Assembly: GCA_902528515.1 (NCBI GenBank)
Contig: CABZTD010000002.1
Coordinates: 1-64,000, forward strand
Reading direction: 5' to 3'
Source of the DNA: K189A clade bacterium
GTDB taxonomy: Bacteria; Pseudomonadota; Gammaproteobacteria; Pseudomonadales; Azotimanducaceae
Length of the DNA: 64,000 nucleotides
A program made the translations under genes and the position numbers. Numbering within the stretch: the stretch's first letter is position 1; each line of letters opens with the position of its first letter. Below are positions 1 to 9,028 of the stretch, piece after piece. The notes under the pieces were generated by a model. It had not been told where the DNA came from, searched no databases, and saw only the letters and a program-made list of their open reading frames with translations.

Positions 1-126
1 CAAACACAGCCCCTTGTAGATTTTTATGGAGGCAAGGGCGAGATCAGGTACTTAGAAATCGACGGCAGCGGGGCAGTGGAAGACATCCAGGCCGCCATTG
101 CACTCGGCTTGGGTGAGGTGAAATAG
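1..126 (+). CDS. adk: Adenylate kinase, C-terminal end (partial)
   Basis: The window opens inside a reading frame whose last 41 residues (QTQPLVDFYGGKGEIRYLEI at the visible start) resemble the C-terminal helix region of bacterial adenylate kinase, which interconverts ATP, AMP and ADP in the cytoplasm. The stop is TAG at 124-126. The place also fits, since Pseudomonas has adk directly before tsaB. Here a convergent moeA lies between them, its stop only a few bases after the adk stop. The catalytic P-loop and lid lie outside the window, so the call rests on the tail and on synteny. Confidence 0.75.
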   Translation, partial: QTQPLVDFYGGKGEIRYLEIDGSGAVEDIQAAIALGLGEVK

Positions 127-130
127 TCGA

Positions 131-1381
131 TCAGACAAGCAAATCACTTAACGGCAATATGCTTACGCGGCCGCCAACGGGTAAATCGGCGCTTTCTTTC
201 GGGATCTCGATCAAGCAGTTTGCACCGTTAAAAGTGCTGAGGCGGTTGGACCCTTGGTCGCCCGTATGCCTGACTTCTATGGCGCCACTCTCGTCGCTCT
301 GTTTATAGACACCGCGTTGATATTCAACTCGCCCGGGCCGATGGGAAATCTGCGTCGCCATTTCTGCATCGATGCGCAGTAGGGCTGAGGGTCGAGTACC
401 ACACAATATCTGCAGGCTTGGCTTAACCAATAACAAACAGGTAACGATAGTGGATACCGGATTACCCGGTAAGCCAAAAACCCAACAGTCGCCGATAGAC
501 CCGAAGGCCAGGGGCTTGCCGGGTTTTAGGTTAAGTCTCCAGAACGTGAGCTGACCGAGTCGTGCGATGGTAGCACCAATAAAGTCCGCATCTCCTACCG
601 AAACGCCGCCACTGGTTATCAGCATGTCGCAGCGCTCCGCCGCATCGGTAAGCGCCTTCTCTACAGCCTCCTCATCATCGGGCAGACGCTGCAGCGGGAC
701 CAGATCTACCGGTAAATGCTGAAGTAGATTGGCAAGGGTGAAAGCATTGGAGTCGTAAATTTGCCCAGGCGCCAAGGCCTCAGGCGGTGTGCCTGGGTCA
801 CGGAGCTCGTCACCGCTAGAGAAGATGCCGACCCGCACCTTGCGGACTACTTTAATACAACTCACGCCCGCCGAGGCCAGTGAGCCGAGAGTAAGGGGAG
901 TTAGCCTGTCGCCCGTGTCGCAGATGATTTGACCCTTCTCTACATCGTTGCCAACCCGTCGGATAAAGCTTTCGTCCGGTTCATGATCTTCAAAGTGCAC
1001 GAATTCACCATTGCCCTGCCCGGCTACCGCTAGTCGCTCCTGCAGGATAATGAGATTGGCCCCTTCAGGAACAACTGCCCCGGTAAAAATGCGCACGCAT
1101 TCACCGGTATCCACACGGCCGTGAAATGGATGCCCGGCGAGGCTTTGACCAATAAGGCGCAGCGGCCTTTGTTGTCCGAAATCTTCGCGTCGTACAGCGT
1201 AGCCGTCCATCGCGGAGGCGGGGAAGGGTGGCAAGGACAGCTGAGCGTAAACGGGTTCTGCTGTTACGCGGCCCAAGGCCTCGGCTAGGGGAATGCTCTC
1301 GGTCCCTGAAACGCTGCTGAGCGTGGCAAACAAACTTTCCCGCGCTTCCTCCAGATCCATTGGTTGGCTATGCTTTGTCAA
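131..1381 (-). CDS. moeA: Molybdopterin molybdenumtransferase MoeA
   Basis: Inserts molybdate into adenylylated molybdopterin, the last step of molybdenum cofactor synthesis, in the cytoplasm. The protein has about 416 residues, the normal MoeA length. Visible motifs are PPFPASAMDGYA near residue 51, FSSGDEL near 188, TSGGVSVGDADF in the MoCF-type nucleotide-binding domain and GLPGNPVS near 303, followed by the C-terminal beta domain. The start is uncertain. A TTG at 1381 has a good Shine-Dalgarno match (AAGGGTGA) upstream; the first ATG is at 1360 and has none. If TTG is used, the start codon abuts the divergent tsaB start. The gene lies alone on this strand between adk and tsaB. Confidence 0.95.
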   Translation of the reverse strand: MTKHSQPMDLEEARESLFATLSSVSGTESIPLAEALGRVTAEPVYAQLSLPPFPASAMDGYAVRREDFGQQRPLRLIGQSLAGHPFHGRVDTGECVRIFTGAVVPEGANLIILQERLAVAGQGNGEFVHFEDHEPDESFIRRVGNDVEKGQIICDTGDRLTPLTLGSLASAGVSCIKVVRKVRVGIFSSGDELRDPGTPPEALAPGQIYDSNAFTLANLLQHLPVDLVPLQRLPDDEEAVEKALTDAAERCDMLITSGGVSVGDADFIGATIARLGQLTFWRLNLKPGKPLAFGSIGDCWVFGLPGNPVSTIVTCLLLVKPSLQILCGTRPSALLRIDAEMATQISHRPGRVEYQRGVYKQSDESGAIEVRHTGDQGSNRLSTFNGANCLIEIPKESADLPVGGRVSILPLSDLLV

Positions 1382-2067
1382 TGACCGTCACCCTTTGTAT
1401 TGAAACATCTACATCGCATTGTAGCCTAGCACTGGCGGTGGATGATCGCGTGTTGAGCGAGCACGAGCGGTTGCTGCGCCGCCATAACGAGCAGGTATTG
1501 CCCATGCTCGATCGTCTTTACAAGCAGGCGGGCGCTGCGCCGCGTGACACGCAGTTGATCGGCTTTGGTGCCGGCCCAGGTTCGTTTACCGGAGTTAGAA
1601 TTGCCGCCTCTATCGCTCAGGGCGTCGGCCTAGCAAGTGACAGCCTTGTCGTGCCCATGCCTGGCTCAGAAATTTTGCTGCGCAGCGCCATGCGGGCCGG
1701 TCAGGTCAGCTCTGGACAATGGCTAACGGTTGTTCCAAGCCGTGCCGACGCCTTTTACCTGGCGCTGTACGAAGTCGACACAGATGGAGTGCTACACGTG
1801 CATTTCGAGGATCGGCTATATACGCAGCTTCCGAGATGGCTTGATGATGCGGCGCAAACCAACGAGGGCATACAGGGCCTTGGGCCGCGTCCACAGTGGC
1901 TTGAAAATGGTGTTCGCTTTGATCACGGGTCTGACGTGGAATTGAATGCTTTGGCCATGCTCGACATCACTCGGCAGATGCACGAAAGGGGTTTGTCGCG
2001 ACCGCCGAGCGAGGCCTTGCCTATCTATGTTGAGGGAGATTCACCGTGGCAGAAAGTCGCACCTTAG
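1381..2067 (+). CDS. tsaB: tRNA t6A37 threonylcarbamoyltransferase complex subunit TsaB
   Basis: TsaB (YeaZ) is the non-catalytic partner of TsaD in the complex that places threonylcarbamoyl on A37 of ANN-decoding tRNAs. The 228-residue product starts with the ASKHA-fold strand TLCIETSTSHCSLAL and has the conserved GAGPGSFTGVRIA near residue 62, typical of TsaB. I chose ATG 1381 because it gives the normal short N-terminus; an upstream in-frame ATG at 1360 would add seven residues. The 3' end overlaps rsmJ by 22 nt, which suggests coupling. It follows adk as in Pseudomonas except for the intervening divergent moeA. Confidence 0.93.
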   Translation: MTVTLCIETSTSHCSLALAVDDRVLSEHERLLRRHNEQVLPMLDRLYKQAGAAPRDTQLIGFGAGPGSFTGVRIAASIAQGVGLASDSLVVPMPGSEILLRSAMRAGQVSSGQWLTVVPSRADAFYLALYEVDTDGVLHVHFEDRLYTQLPRWLDDAAQTNEGIQGLGPRPQWLENGVRFDHGSDVELNALAMLDITRQMHERGLSRPPSEALPIYVEGDSPWQKVAP

Positions 2068-2810
2068 GCGACCAATATCCGATGACCAATGATCTCTGCG
2101 TGCTTTATCACCATCCTGAATTGAACGAGAATGCTCAGCGCTATGCTCCTTGGTGTCAGCTGGTTTCGGCGCCGGCAGCCCCGACGGTCAGCCAACCCGC
2201 ACTGTTTTTTGATCATAGAGGCATGTGGTTGTGCATGCCGGGCTACTCTACTGCGTTTCAGCCATCCGACGCGGATATCCAGCGGCGTGTACGGAGCCGG
2301 GCGCCGACGGAGTTAGTGCGCGCCTGCGGTATGAATCTCGACGGAAAGCGTGTCTTGGACGCCTGTGCCGGATTTGGGGGCGACGGATTGCTACTCGCTC
2401 AGATGGGCGCTCATGTGCGCTTGATCGAAAGACATCGGTTGGTGTGGATCATGCTTGAGGAGCGAGCAAGACACCTTAGCAATGCCGAAACCCTGTGTGT
2501 CGACGCGTCACAATTACTTCGGGATGGCGGTGAGCAGGAAGACCCCTGGGATGTGATATTGCTCGACCCGATGTTTCCGCCAACGAACAAACGCGCCCTG
2601 CCTAATCGAGGGCTACAGCATTTGCGCGAGCTCACAGAGTCCTCTCAGACTGATCACGATGATATATTACCCTTGTTGGCCCGTTCTAAGCAGCACTGCA
2701 GGGGGCGTATCGTCCTCAAGCGCCGTCTAAAAGATAGCTTACTAGAGCGGCCGGACTTTCAAATTAAGGCTAAGAGCGTGCGATTTGACGTATACAAGGG
2801 TCTGGCTTGA
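2046..2810 (+). CDS. rsmJ: 16S rRNA (guanine1516-N2)-methyltransferase RsmJ
   Basis: S-adenosylmethionine-dependent methyltransferase that modifies G1516 of 16S rRNA. The SAM-binding motif I is LDACAGFGGDGLLLAQMG, followed by an acidic end of strand 2 (RLIERH), and the catalytic motif IV is LLDPMFPPTNKRAL, the DPMFP signature of RsmJ. The C-terminal RFDVYKG also fits the family. The GTG at 2046 is preferred because GAGGGAGA lies about seven bases upstream, giving 254 residues; an ATG at 2082 gives 242 but has a weaker, distant site. The gene overlaps the end of tsaB and meets convergent plsB eight bases after its stop. Confidence 0.92.
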   Translation: MAESRTLGDQYPMTNDLCVLYHHPELNENAQRYAPWCQLVSAPAAPTVSQPALFFDHRGMWLCMPGYSTAFQPSDADIQRRVRSRAPTELVRACGMNLDGKRVLDACAGFGGDGLLLAQMGAHVRLIERHRLVWIMLEERARHLSNAETLCVDASQLLRDGGEQEDPWDVILLDPMFPPTNKRALPNRGLQHLRELTESSQTDHDDILPLLARSKQHCRGRIVLKRRLKDSLLERPDFQIKAKSVRFDVYKGLA

Positions 2811-2818
2811 CCGCAGAG

Positions 2819-5314
2819 TTAGGTGCTAGAGGGGCCGCGTTTTTCCAGCTCACCGGCAACGACTTTCAGCAGCGCCTGATGAATGGTTGGCTCAATCACT
2901 TGTTCTGCGGTTTGTTCGGCAACCTGCCGCAAAAGCGACGATGCGATGAGCCGGTCTAGCTCGTCGATCGACAGGTACTGTTTGCTGATCAGCCCATCGA
3001 TGAAGAGATCAAACAGACGGTCCTCGGAAAACTCTGCGCCTTGCAGACCGAACAGGCGAGCAAGTTTGCTCGCTGATGCTTGGCTTATAGACCTCAGTTC
3101 GTCACGCTTTAATAATGCCTGATTGGCAATGCAAATAACGACATATAGGCGCTGCAGCATTTCTAGCAACAAGGTGCTCAGCTGGGCTAGCTGGGTGTAG
3201 GGCTCTCCGGGTTTGCTGGCGGGTCGCAGGTAGCCGTCCCCACGGGTGATTAGCCCCATGCCGCTCAATGCTTGAAGTACTGGCTCCAAGACTAATGCTT
3301 CGTTGATCGTGAGCTCTTGAGCGACGAATGGATAAATGATGCGAAACTGTTCTGCCAGCTGCCGCTCTTGAATACCCGCCTTGGCGCGACTGACCAGTAG
3401 GGCAATCAGAGAAGGTGCGGCAAACAAATGCAACACGTTGTTGCGATACCAAGTCAAAAGCGTGGCAGTAAACGAGTTGCAGCTGACCCAGGGTTCATCA
3501 GTTTGTCGCTTAATGAAGCCAAGAGCCGCTACCTGATCGATAATGTCGCCGCCGTTTTCGACGTTCGAGGTGAGGATTGCATCGCCGTGAAGTCTTCGGG
3601 CTAGCTGCTGAAAACAGGCGACCAGGCCGCCCAGGGCATCATCGTGCATCGTCAGGTGGGTACGCTGGGTGATGGCCAGTGCCACCAAATTAACTGGGTT
3701 GATGCTCGCCTGCTCATTAATGCTCCGCATGATGGATTGCCCTAGGGCGATGACCTGGTCATCACTCGAAGCCTTCAGCGTGTGATGATCGCTCAGCCAC
3801 TCGTCGAGCTTGATGGGCGGAGCGACATTGACTTGCAGGGTGCCAAAATTTTGTCGTACGACATTTATGTTGGTAACCAGGTCAGATAGCTGTTCTTGTT
3901 GTTTGGCAATGCCACGCAGCTCTCTCAGATAGCTAGCTCCCTCGACGACTTTCTCATAACCAAAATAGATGGGCACGAAGGCAAGGGGCTTTGCTAAACC
4001 GCGCTGCTGATGCTCCAAACACTGCTTCAACAGCCCGTATTTGGGTGTCAGCAGCCTCCCACTGCGGCTGCGGCCGCCCTCAGGAAAGAACTCGATGCTG
4101 TGACCGGCAGATAGAACCCGGTACAGGTACTCTTCAAAAACGGCCGTATACAGTGGGTCGTCGCGAAAGCTACGGCGCATAAAAAAGGCACCACCCTGAC
4201 GCAATAGGCGACCGACGACGGGAAGGTTCAGGTTATCGCCAGCTGCAATATGCGGCAGCATGATGCCCTTGGTGTATAGCAGATAACTGAGCACGAGATA
4301 ATCAATATGACTGCGATGCGTTGGAACATAGATAAGCGTGTGGGCATCGTTCAGTTCCCGAACACTATCAAGGCCGCGAATATTGACGCCGTTGTAGATG
4401 CGCTTCCAGAACCACGTGAGAAAAATCAAAAACAGACGAATAGTGCTATAGGTGAGGTCTGACGCAATAGTCTTAGCCATCCGATAAGCCTTTTGGCTCA
4501 GTCTAGTTTGGCGGCTGGGCTTGCTGCGAGATTGCGCCGCATCAATGGTTTGAATGGTTTTTCTAACTCTCGGGGCTTTGACGACCTGATTCAGTAACGT
4601 GCGTCGGTGGGAGTGGTCGGGCCCCAAAGTAACGAATTGCATGGCTTTGAAGCGCATCCGCAGTAGACGGGCCGCGCGCCTACGCACATAGTCAGTGCCT
4701 CCATCATGGGTGGCTAAATCCCGTAGGGGGATCGGATTACCAAAGCAAACGTGTACATCGCCTCGGTTAAAGATCAGACCGAGCAGACGCTTAAAGCCTG
4801 CGGTTGCTCGGCGCTGATCTGACGTTAAGGCTCGGATGAAGCTGTCCTGGGCAGATAGGGAGCGACCCCAGAAAACACAGACGGGCACGAGGATAATCTC
4901 TTGACGCGCCGATTTAGGCGCCTCTAGTAGTGTGCTCAGTGCGGTTGGAATGCCGCGCATCGTGATTCGACCAGCCACGCCCGTGGCTAACGAGAGCAAG
5001 CTACTCGGCATCTGCCAATCCTTGATGCCCAGTGGGTCAAAAGGCGAGTTAGGCCGACAGCTTTGCTGTGTCCCACGTATCAGCTCGATAGACTTTTCTA
5101 CGATGAGGGCATCGGCCAAGGACTGCAATGGCTGCACAAATATGATGCGAGACGATTGCGGAAGAGGGGCAGCCACGGTCTGATCGGAATCCTGCGATCT
5201 GGTGCAAAAAATGTGCTCGCCGCTTAGGGTAGGTTCAATGCCTGCGGTGGTTATTCTGCGCCACAGCGACCGATTCAATTGCCGCCGTTGGGTTGATGGT
5301 TTCTTTGTACTCAT
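2819..5314 (-). CDS. plsB: Glycerol-3-phosphate 1-O-acyltransferase PlsB
   Basis: Inner-membrane-associated enzyme that acylates sn-glycerol 3-phosphate at position 1, the first step of phospholipid synthesis. The 831-residue product is close to the 807 of E. coli. The acyltransferase HX4D motif is at H333-D338 (THRSHIDYL), followed by GGAFFMRRSF and FFPEGGRSRSGRLL, the glycerol-phosphate-binding blocks. The start at 5314 is set by a Shine-Dalgarno (AGGGGA) five bases upstream; this ATG lies about 30 nt after the gspD stop, and a longer frame reaching into gspD is not supported. It is the last gene of the minus-strand run that begins with map. Confidence 0.95.
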   Translation of the reverse strand: MSTKKPSTQRRQLNRSLWRRITTAGIEPTLSGEHIFCTRSQDSDQTVAAPLPQSSRIIFVQPLQSLADALIVEKSIELIRGTQQSCRPNSPFDPLGIKDWQMPSSLLSLATGVAGRITMRGIPTALSTLLEAPKSARQEIILVPVCVFWGRSLSAQDSFIRALTSDQRRATAGFKRLLGLIFNRGDVHVCFGNPIPLRDLATHDGGTDYVRRRAARLLRMRFKAMQFVTLGPDHSHRRTLLNQVVKAPRVRKTIQTIDAAQSRSKPSRQTRLSQKAYRMAKTIASDLTYSTIRLFLIFLTWFWKRIYNGVNIRGLDSVRELNDAHTLIYVPTHRSHIDYLVLSYLLYTKGIMLPHIAAGDNLNLPVVGRLLRQGGAFFMRRSFRDDPLYTAVFEEYLYRVLSAGHSIEFFPEGGRSRSGRLLTPKYGLLKQCLEHQQRGLAKPLAFVPIYFGYEKVVEGASYLRELRGIAKQQEQLSDLVTNINVVRQNFGTLQVNVAPPIKLDEWLSDHHTLKASSDDQVIALGQSIMRSINEQASINPVNLVALAITQRTHLTMHDDALGGLVACFQQLARRLHGDAILTSNVENGGDIIDQVAALGFIKRQTDEPWVSCNSFTATLLTWYRNNVLHLFAAPSLIALLVSRAKAGIQERQLAEQFRIIYPFVAQELTINEALVLEPVLQALSGMGLITRGDGYLRPASKPGEPYTQLAQLSTLLLEMLQRLYVVICIANQALLKRDELRSISQASASKLARLFGLQGAEFSEDRLFDLFIDGLISKQYLSIDELDRLIASSLLRQVAEQTAEQVIEPTIHQALLKVVAGELEKRGPSST

Positions 5315-5342
5315 ATTCCCCTGATCCGCTGGGGAGCATACG

Positions 5343-7301
5343 TCATTCTCGGGGAGTCTTACCCTTGAAGAGGTCATCGGCGGTCCGTGTGCTGCCATCT
5401 GCGCCGCTTACTTCCCAAATACCGTCCAGCCGTTGATCGGTAATGGTCTGACCATCATCGCTGTTCGCGATCACGGTAGGCCGGATAAAAACCACCAGGT
5501 TTGTTTTGGTCTGGCGCTGGGTTTTTGACTTAAACAGATTTCCTGCGATTGGAATGCTGCTGAGCACGGGAACTCGCCTGTTGGTATCTGTTACATCGTC
5601 CTGTATCAAACCGCCTAAAATGATGGTTTCTCCAGACGATGCGATCACCGTAGTTTCAATCGAGCGTTTGGATGTGACGACATCGGCAAAGGTCGAGTTG
5701 CTTACAGTATTGTTCAGCACATTAGAAATGTTCTGAGCAACTTCCATGCGAACCTCGCGGTTGTCATAGACGTGCGGCGTAACCGTCAGCTCAATACCGA
5801 CGTCTTCGCGCGTTACCGTGGTGAAGGGATTATTGGCGCCATCAGTGGAAGTGGTAAAGGATCCCGATCTAAACGGCACCTCTTGGCCAACGAGGATTTT
5901 TGCCTCGGTGTTATCCAGTGTCACGATACTGGGAGTAGAGAGCAGATTAGCATTTTCCATATTTGCCAGCGCGGTAATCACCGCGCCGAAGGAGATGCCG
6001 TCCAAATCGACTTTGGCCGCGGCAACGGTTGGCTGGTTGATCGCGCTCATGCTGCTCAAGACGTTTTGATTTAGGGTTCCATCAGCTCCGCCTAGGTTGG
6101 CTAGCAGGCTGGCTAAGCCGCCGCCGAGTGCCGTGGAAACCAGGGGCACACTTTTGCCTCGTGCGTCTGCTCCAGCCAGTTCAATCCCGGCACTGAGATT
6201 GTCGGAAAGCGTGATCTCGACAATTGCCGCCTCAATAAGTACCTGGGCGCGGGAAGTATCCAAACGCTGCACAATACTGAGAATTTCGTTCATGGCAGTC
6301 GGATCGGCTCGCACGACAATCGCATTAAGGCTCTTATCCGGCTGTATCGTGATTTCTCCGTCTTGGTTGGAGCCTTCGCGGTCCTCGTTCTGGCCAACTA
6401 AACTCTCGAGAATGTTCGCAATATTCTCTGCATCACCGTGGTTCAGCATAACAACCTGGGTTGCATCACTCGTCGTCGTTGGGCGGTCGAGCTTCTCAAT
6501 GATCTGAATCAATTCTGCGATTGACCCTCGCTGCCCTCGTAGCACAAGTGAGTTGTTGCGTTCATTCGCAATGATCTGTACGCGCTGGGGACCTTGAGCG
6601 TTCGGGCCTAGTTGGTCAGGCGCAACCTTTTGTAGAATGTCCACCACATTGCCGACCCACGCCTCTTTGAGCGGCACCATCACAATCTCGTTGGTTTGTG
6701 CGACGTCTATATCGGCAATGATTTCTTTCAGGCGAACGATGTTGTCCGCATGGTCCGACAGAATGATGACATTTGGTTGGCTGACGCTGCCGATGTGTCC
6801 GTACTGCGGGATTAGTGGACGCAAAATCTTAAGAAGTTCCTCGGATTTGACGTTCTGTACTGCGATGATTTCCGTGACGAGTTCCTCTGGCGCGGCATTT
6901 TCGGCACCACCCTGTGCACCTGGGGTCTGCTTGCCGGTAGCGCTTTGCTGAATTCGAGTAACCCCGCCGGAGGGCACTGCGGTGTAGTTTTGTAGCCGCA
7001 GCACGCTGAGAAATAATTCGTACACCCCCTCCTTGCCTAAGGGGGTTTCAGAGATCACATTCACCTGACCCTTCAGCTTGGGATCCACCACAAAGGTTTT
7101 GCCGGTAATTTTCGCTACCTGAGCCACAAATTCTTGGATATCGGCGTTGCGAGTCGCCATTTGCCAGGTCTGTTCCTCTTTTTGTGAGTCGCTTTGGGCG
7201 TTGGCGGGCATTGTGGCAATTAGCGTCATCAAACCAAGAAGAGTGGTTGCGCAGAGAGCGGCAAGCCGGTGACCGGTTCTGTTGGATATCTGAATGGTCA
7301 T
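5343..7301 (-). CDS. gspD: Type II secretion system secretin GspD
   Basis: Forms the multimeric outer-membrane pore of the type II secretion system. The 652-residue protein has a signal peptide (residues 1-35, ending near PANAQ), an N0 domain (QEFVAQVAKITGKTFVVDPK), repeated N1-N3 domains and a C-terminal secretin domain with VPFRSGSFT and the signature VPVLSSIPIAGNLFKS followed by TNLVVFIRPTVI. It follows gspC after 18 nt and precedes plsB. No gspE-M operon is in this window, so the core machine must be elsewhere; the set here is N-C-D. Confidence 0.95.
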   Translation of the reverse strand: MTIQISNRTGHRLAALCATTLLGLMTLIATMPANAQSDSQKEEQTWQMATRNADIQEFVAQVAKITGKTFVVDPKLKGQVNVISETPLGKEGVYELFLSVLRLQNYTAVPSGGVTRIQQSATGKQTPGAQGGAENAAPEELVTEIIAVQNVKSEELLKILRPLIPQYGHIGSVSQPNVIILSDHADNIVRLKEIIADIDVAQTNEIVMVPLKEAWVGNVVDILQKVAPDQLGPNAQGPQRVQIIANERNNSLVLRGQRGSIAELIQIIEKLDRPTTTSDATQVVMLNHGDAENIANILESLVGQNEDREGSNQDGEITIQPDKSLNAIVVRADPTAMNEILSIVQRLDTSRAQVLIEAAIVEITLSDNLSAGIELAGADARGKSVPLVSTALGGGLASLLANLGGADGTLNQNVLSSMSAINQPTVAAAKVDLDGISFGAVITALANMENANLLSTPSIVTLDNTEAKILVGQEVPFRSGSFTTSTDGANNPFTTVTREDVGIELTVTPHVYDNREVRMEVAQNISNVLNNTVSNSTFADVVTSKRSIETTVIASSGETIILGGLIQDDVTDTNRRVPVLSSIPIAGNLFKSKTQRQTKTNLVVFIRPTVIANSDDGQTITDQRLDGIWEVSGADGSTRTADDLFKGKTPRE

Positions 7302-7319
7302 ATCAAGAAAACTCGGTTC

Positions 7320-8198
7320 TTAGCGAAGTGACTGGGGAAAGCGTGTGGTAATGCTCAGGGTTTCCCCATTGCGTAATAGCTCAACGCGCACACTGCCTGC
7401 AGCGGCGAGATTCGTGAGGGCTAACCGGTCAACGTTAATATCGCCCAACGGTCGGCCATTAACAGACAGCACCACATCGCCTGGCTGCAGCCCTGACTGT
7501 GCCAGAAAGGACTGATTAGCGGTATCTCCAATGCGGTACCCACCTTCGCGGCGTTGACTAACACCCATCTTGCGCAGGGTTTCGTCTGGATTTTGTGCGA
7601 GTCGGGCATTTAACTGCGCGATTGAACTGGTATCTGTATTTCCGGGTTGAGGCATAGACGACTTAGAACTGGCTTTTTGGCGCAGGGGCGTTTCTTGAAA
7701 ACTCTCCTTAGCCTTGAACTCTGACTTGAAGGCCAGTTCCTCTCTCACACCTGCCCGCCGCAAAATAACTCTTGTGGCCTCAATGTTGGCCAGCCGCGCG
7801 CTACCGGGAACCATGTCGCCGACTCTGTAAGGCTTACCCGCGCCGCCACGCTGAGAAATAATCGCGGTAGACTGTGCCGGGCTCGTACTCACGAATACTG
7901 CTTTCAGGGTGAGTGGCAGTCGGGTTGGCGTGGTGGGTGTACTCGCGTTTGCAGCACCGTCGGCAGTGGATCGACCAAACAGATTGCGCTGGACGAGAGC
8001 GGTAACGGAGGGCGCGGGTGGCATCTGGTCAGTGCTCCGATGTGACGGGCTGGCATGCGATGGCGCTTCTGACGTTGCATTACCGCCACCCAAGAGCACC
8101 AAGCCTGTGTTTGCGATGGCGTAGGCGATGCCCAGGCCAAACAGCCATTGGGAGAGTATCAGGGCTCTGGGGAGCCAAGGTTGAAGTTGTTGCAACAT
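7320..8198 (-). CDS. gspC: Type II secretion system protein GspC
   Basis: Inner-membrane component that links the secretin to the cytoplasmic-membrane platform and helps select substrates. The 292-residue protein has one N-terminal membrane helix (residues about 12-37), a proline/serine-rich linker, a homology region beginning near LVQRNLFGRS that contacts GspD, and a C-terminal PDZ domain (from GGYRIGD through LQPGDVVLSVNGRPLGDI). The length and domain order are normal for GspC. It sits between gspN and gspD on the same strand. Confidence 0.92.
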   Translation of the reverse strand: MLQQLQPWLPRALILSQWLFGLGIAYAIANTGLVLLGGGNATSEAPSHASPSHRSTDQMPPAPSVTALVQRNLFGRSTADGAANASTPTTPTRLPLTLKAVFVSTSPAQSTAIISQRGGAGKPYRVGDMVPGSARLANIEATRVILRRAGVREELAFKSEFKAKESFQETPLRQKASSKSSMPQPGNTDTSSIAQLNARLAQNPDETLRKMGVSQRREGGYRIGDTANQSFLAQSGLQPGDVVLSVNGRPLGDINVDRLALTNLAAAGSVRVELLRNGETLSITTRFPQSLR

Positions 8199-8296
8199 GT
8201 GACGGTTTGCACCACGTGTGTCAGTGAAGAGTGTTTTTCATTCTGATGTCATTATTGTGATGCCTTCGTCGCAGATTGCCAATGCAGACGCGATGT

Positions 8297-9028
8297 TTAA
8301 GTGAGGGGTTGTGCGAGACCTCTTTCTACTTCAAAGATCAATTCCGTCTCCGCTTCGTTCCCTGCCCAGGGGTAGTTGGCCAGGCGCAGTATCCCCCGGG
8401 TCACACCAAGGTAAACGCTACCGCTGGGGTTCAAACGCAAAATCAACAAAGGCGCCGCGTCCGCTGAAGAAAGAGTCACATTTGCCTCGAGGGCGCCGTC
8501 ATCTCGCGCTGTTATCGACGCGAACAAAGGCGGGATCAGTGCGTCGTAGCGTCTATTGGCGAGGATGTAGCGAACCTGTCCGCCACTCCACTGTAGCTGG
8601 CTAGGTGACAGCATGGTCAAACGGTCAGCATCAAAATGAAGATTCATGGGTTGCAGATCAAAAATGCCAGGAACAAATAAATCGTACTGTGCTAGTAAGG
8701 GTGCCAACGTCTGGGTGTCCAGCTGCCCCGAAAAGGAGGCACCGATGTTGCTCAGCGATGGTTCCAGTCTTCCCTTTATCGAGGTCTTAGCATCGATGAG
8801 CGCGAAATTCACACCCGGATGCCATAGGGTGGTATCCCACTGCAGCTTGGCCTGTATACCCAGAGGGGTCACGAATTGACTAGACCCTCGCCACAGCGTG
8901 CCAACTGGCGTAATTAACGTGCCAAAGGAAGGGGCGATCATGTAGCGCAGCATGCTCGCGGGAAGGTTGACGACCACCCAGAGGACTGCGGCTAGTCCGA
9001 GCAGAAGAACGCTGTATCCGGTTCGCAT
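8297..9028 (-). CDS. gspN: Type II secretion system protein GspN
   Basis: Accessory bitopic inner-membrane protein of some type II secretion systems; its exact role is not settled. The product is 243 residues with an N-terminal membrane segment (YSVLLLGLAAVLWVVVNLPA) and a periplasmic domain containing GTLWRGSS, LQWSGG and repeated beta-strand sequence typical of the family. Its ATG overlaps the dapE stop (TGATG), so it is translationally coupled to a lysine-pathway gene. About 98 nt without a gene separate it from gspC. Confidence 0.85.
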   Translation of the reverse strand: MRTGYSVLLLGLAAVLWVVVNLPASMLRYMIAPSFGTLITPVGTLWRGSSQFVTPLGIQAKLQWDTTLWHPGVNFALIDAKTSIKGRLEPSLSNIGASFSGQLDTQTLAPLLAQYDLFVPGIFDLQPMNLHFDADRLTMLSPSQLQWSGGQVRYILANRRYDALIPPLFASITARDDGALEANVTLSSADAAPLLILRLNPSGSVYLGVTRGILRLANYPWAGNEAETELIFEVERGLAQPLT

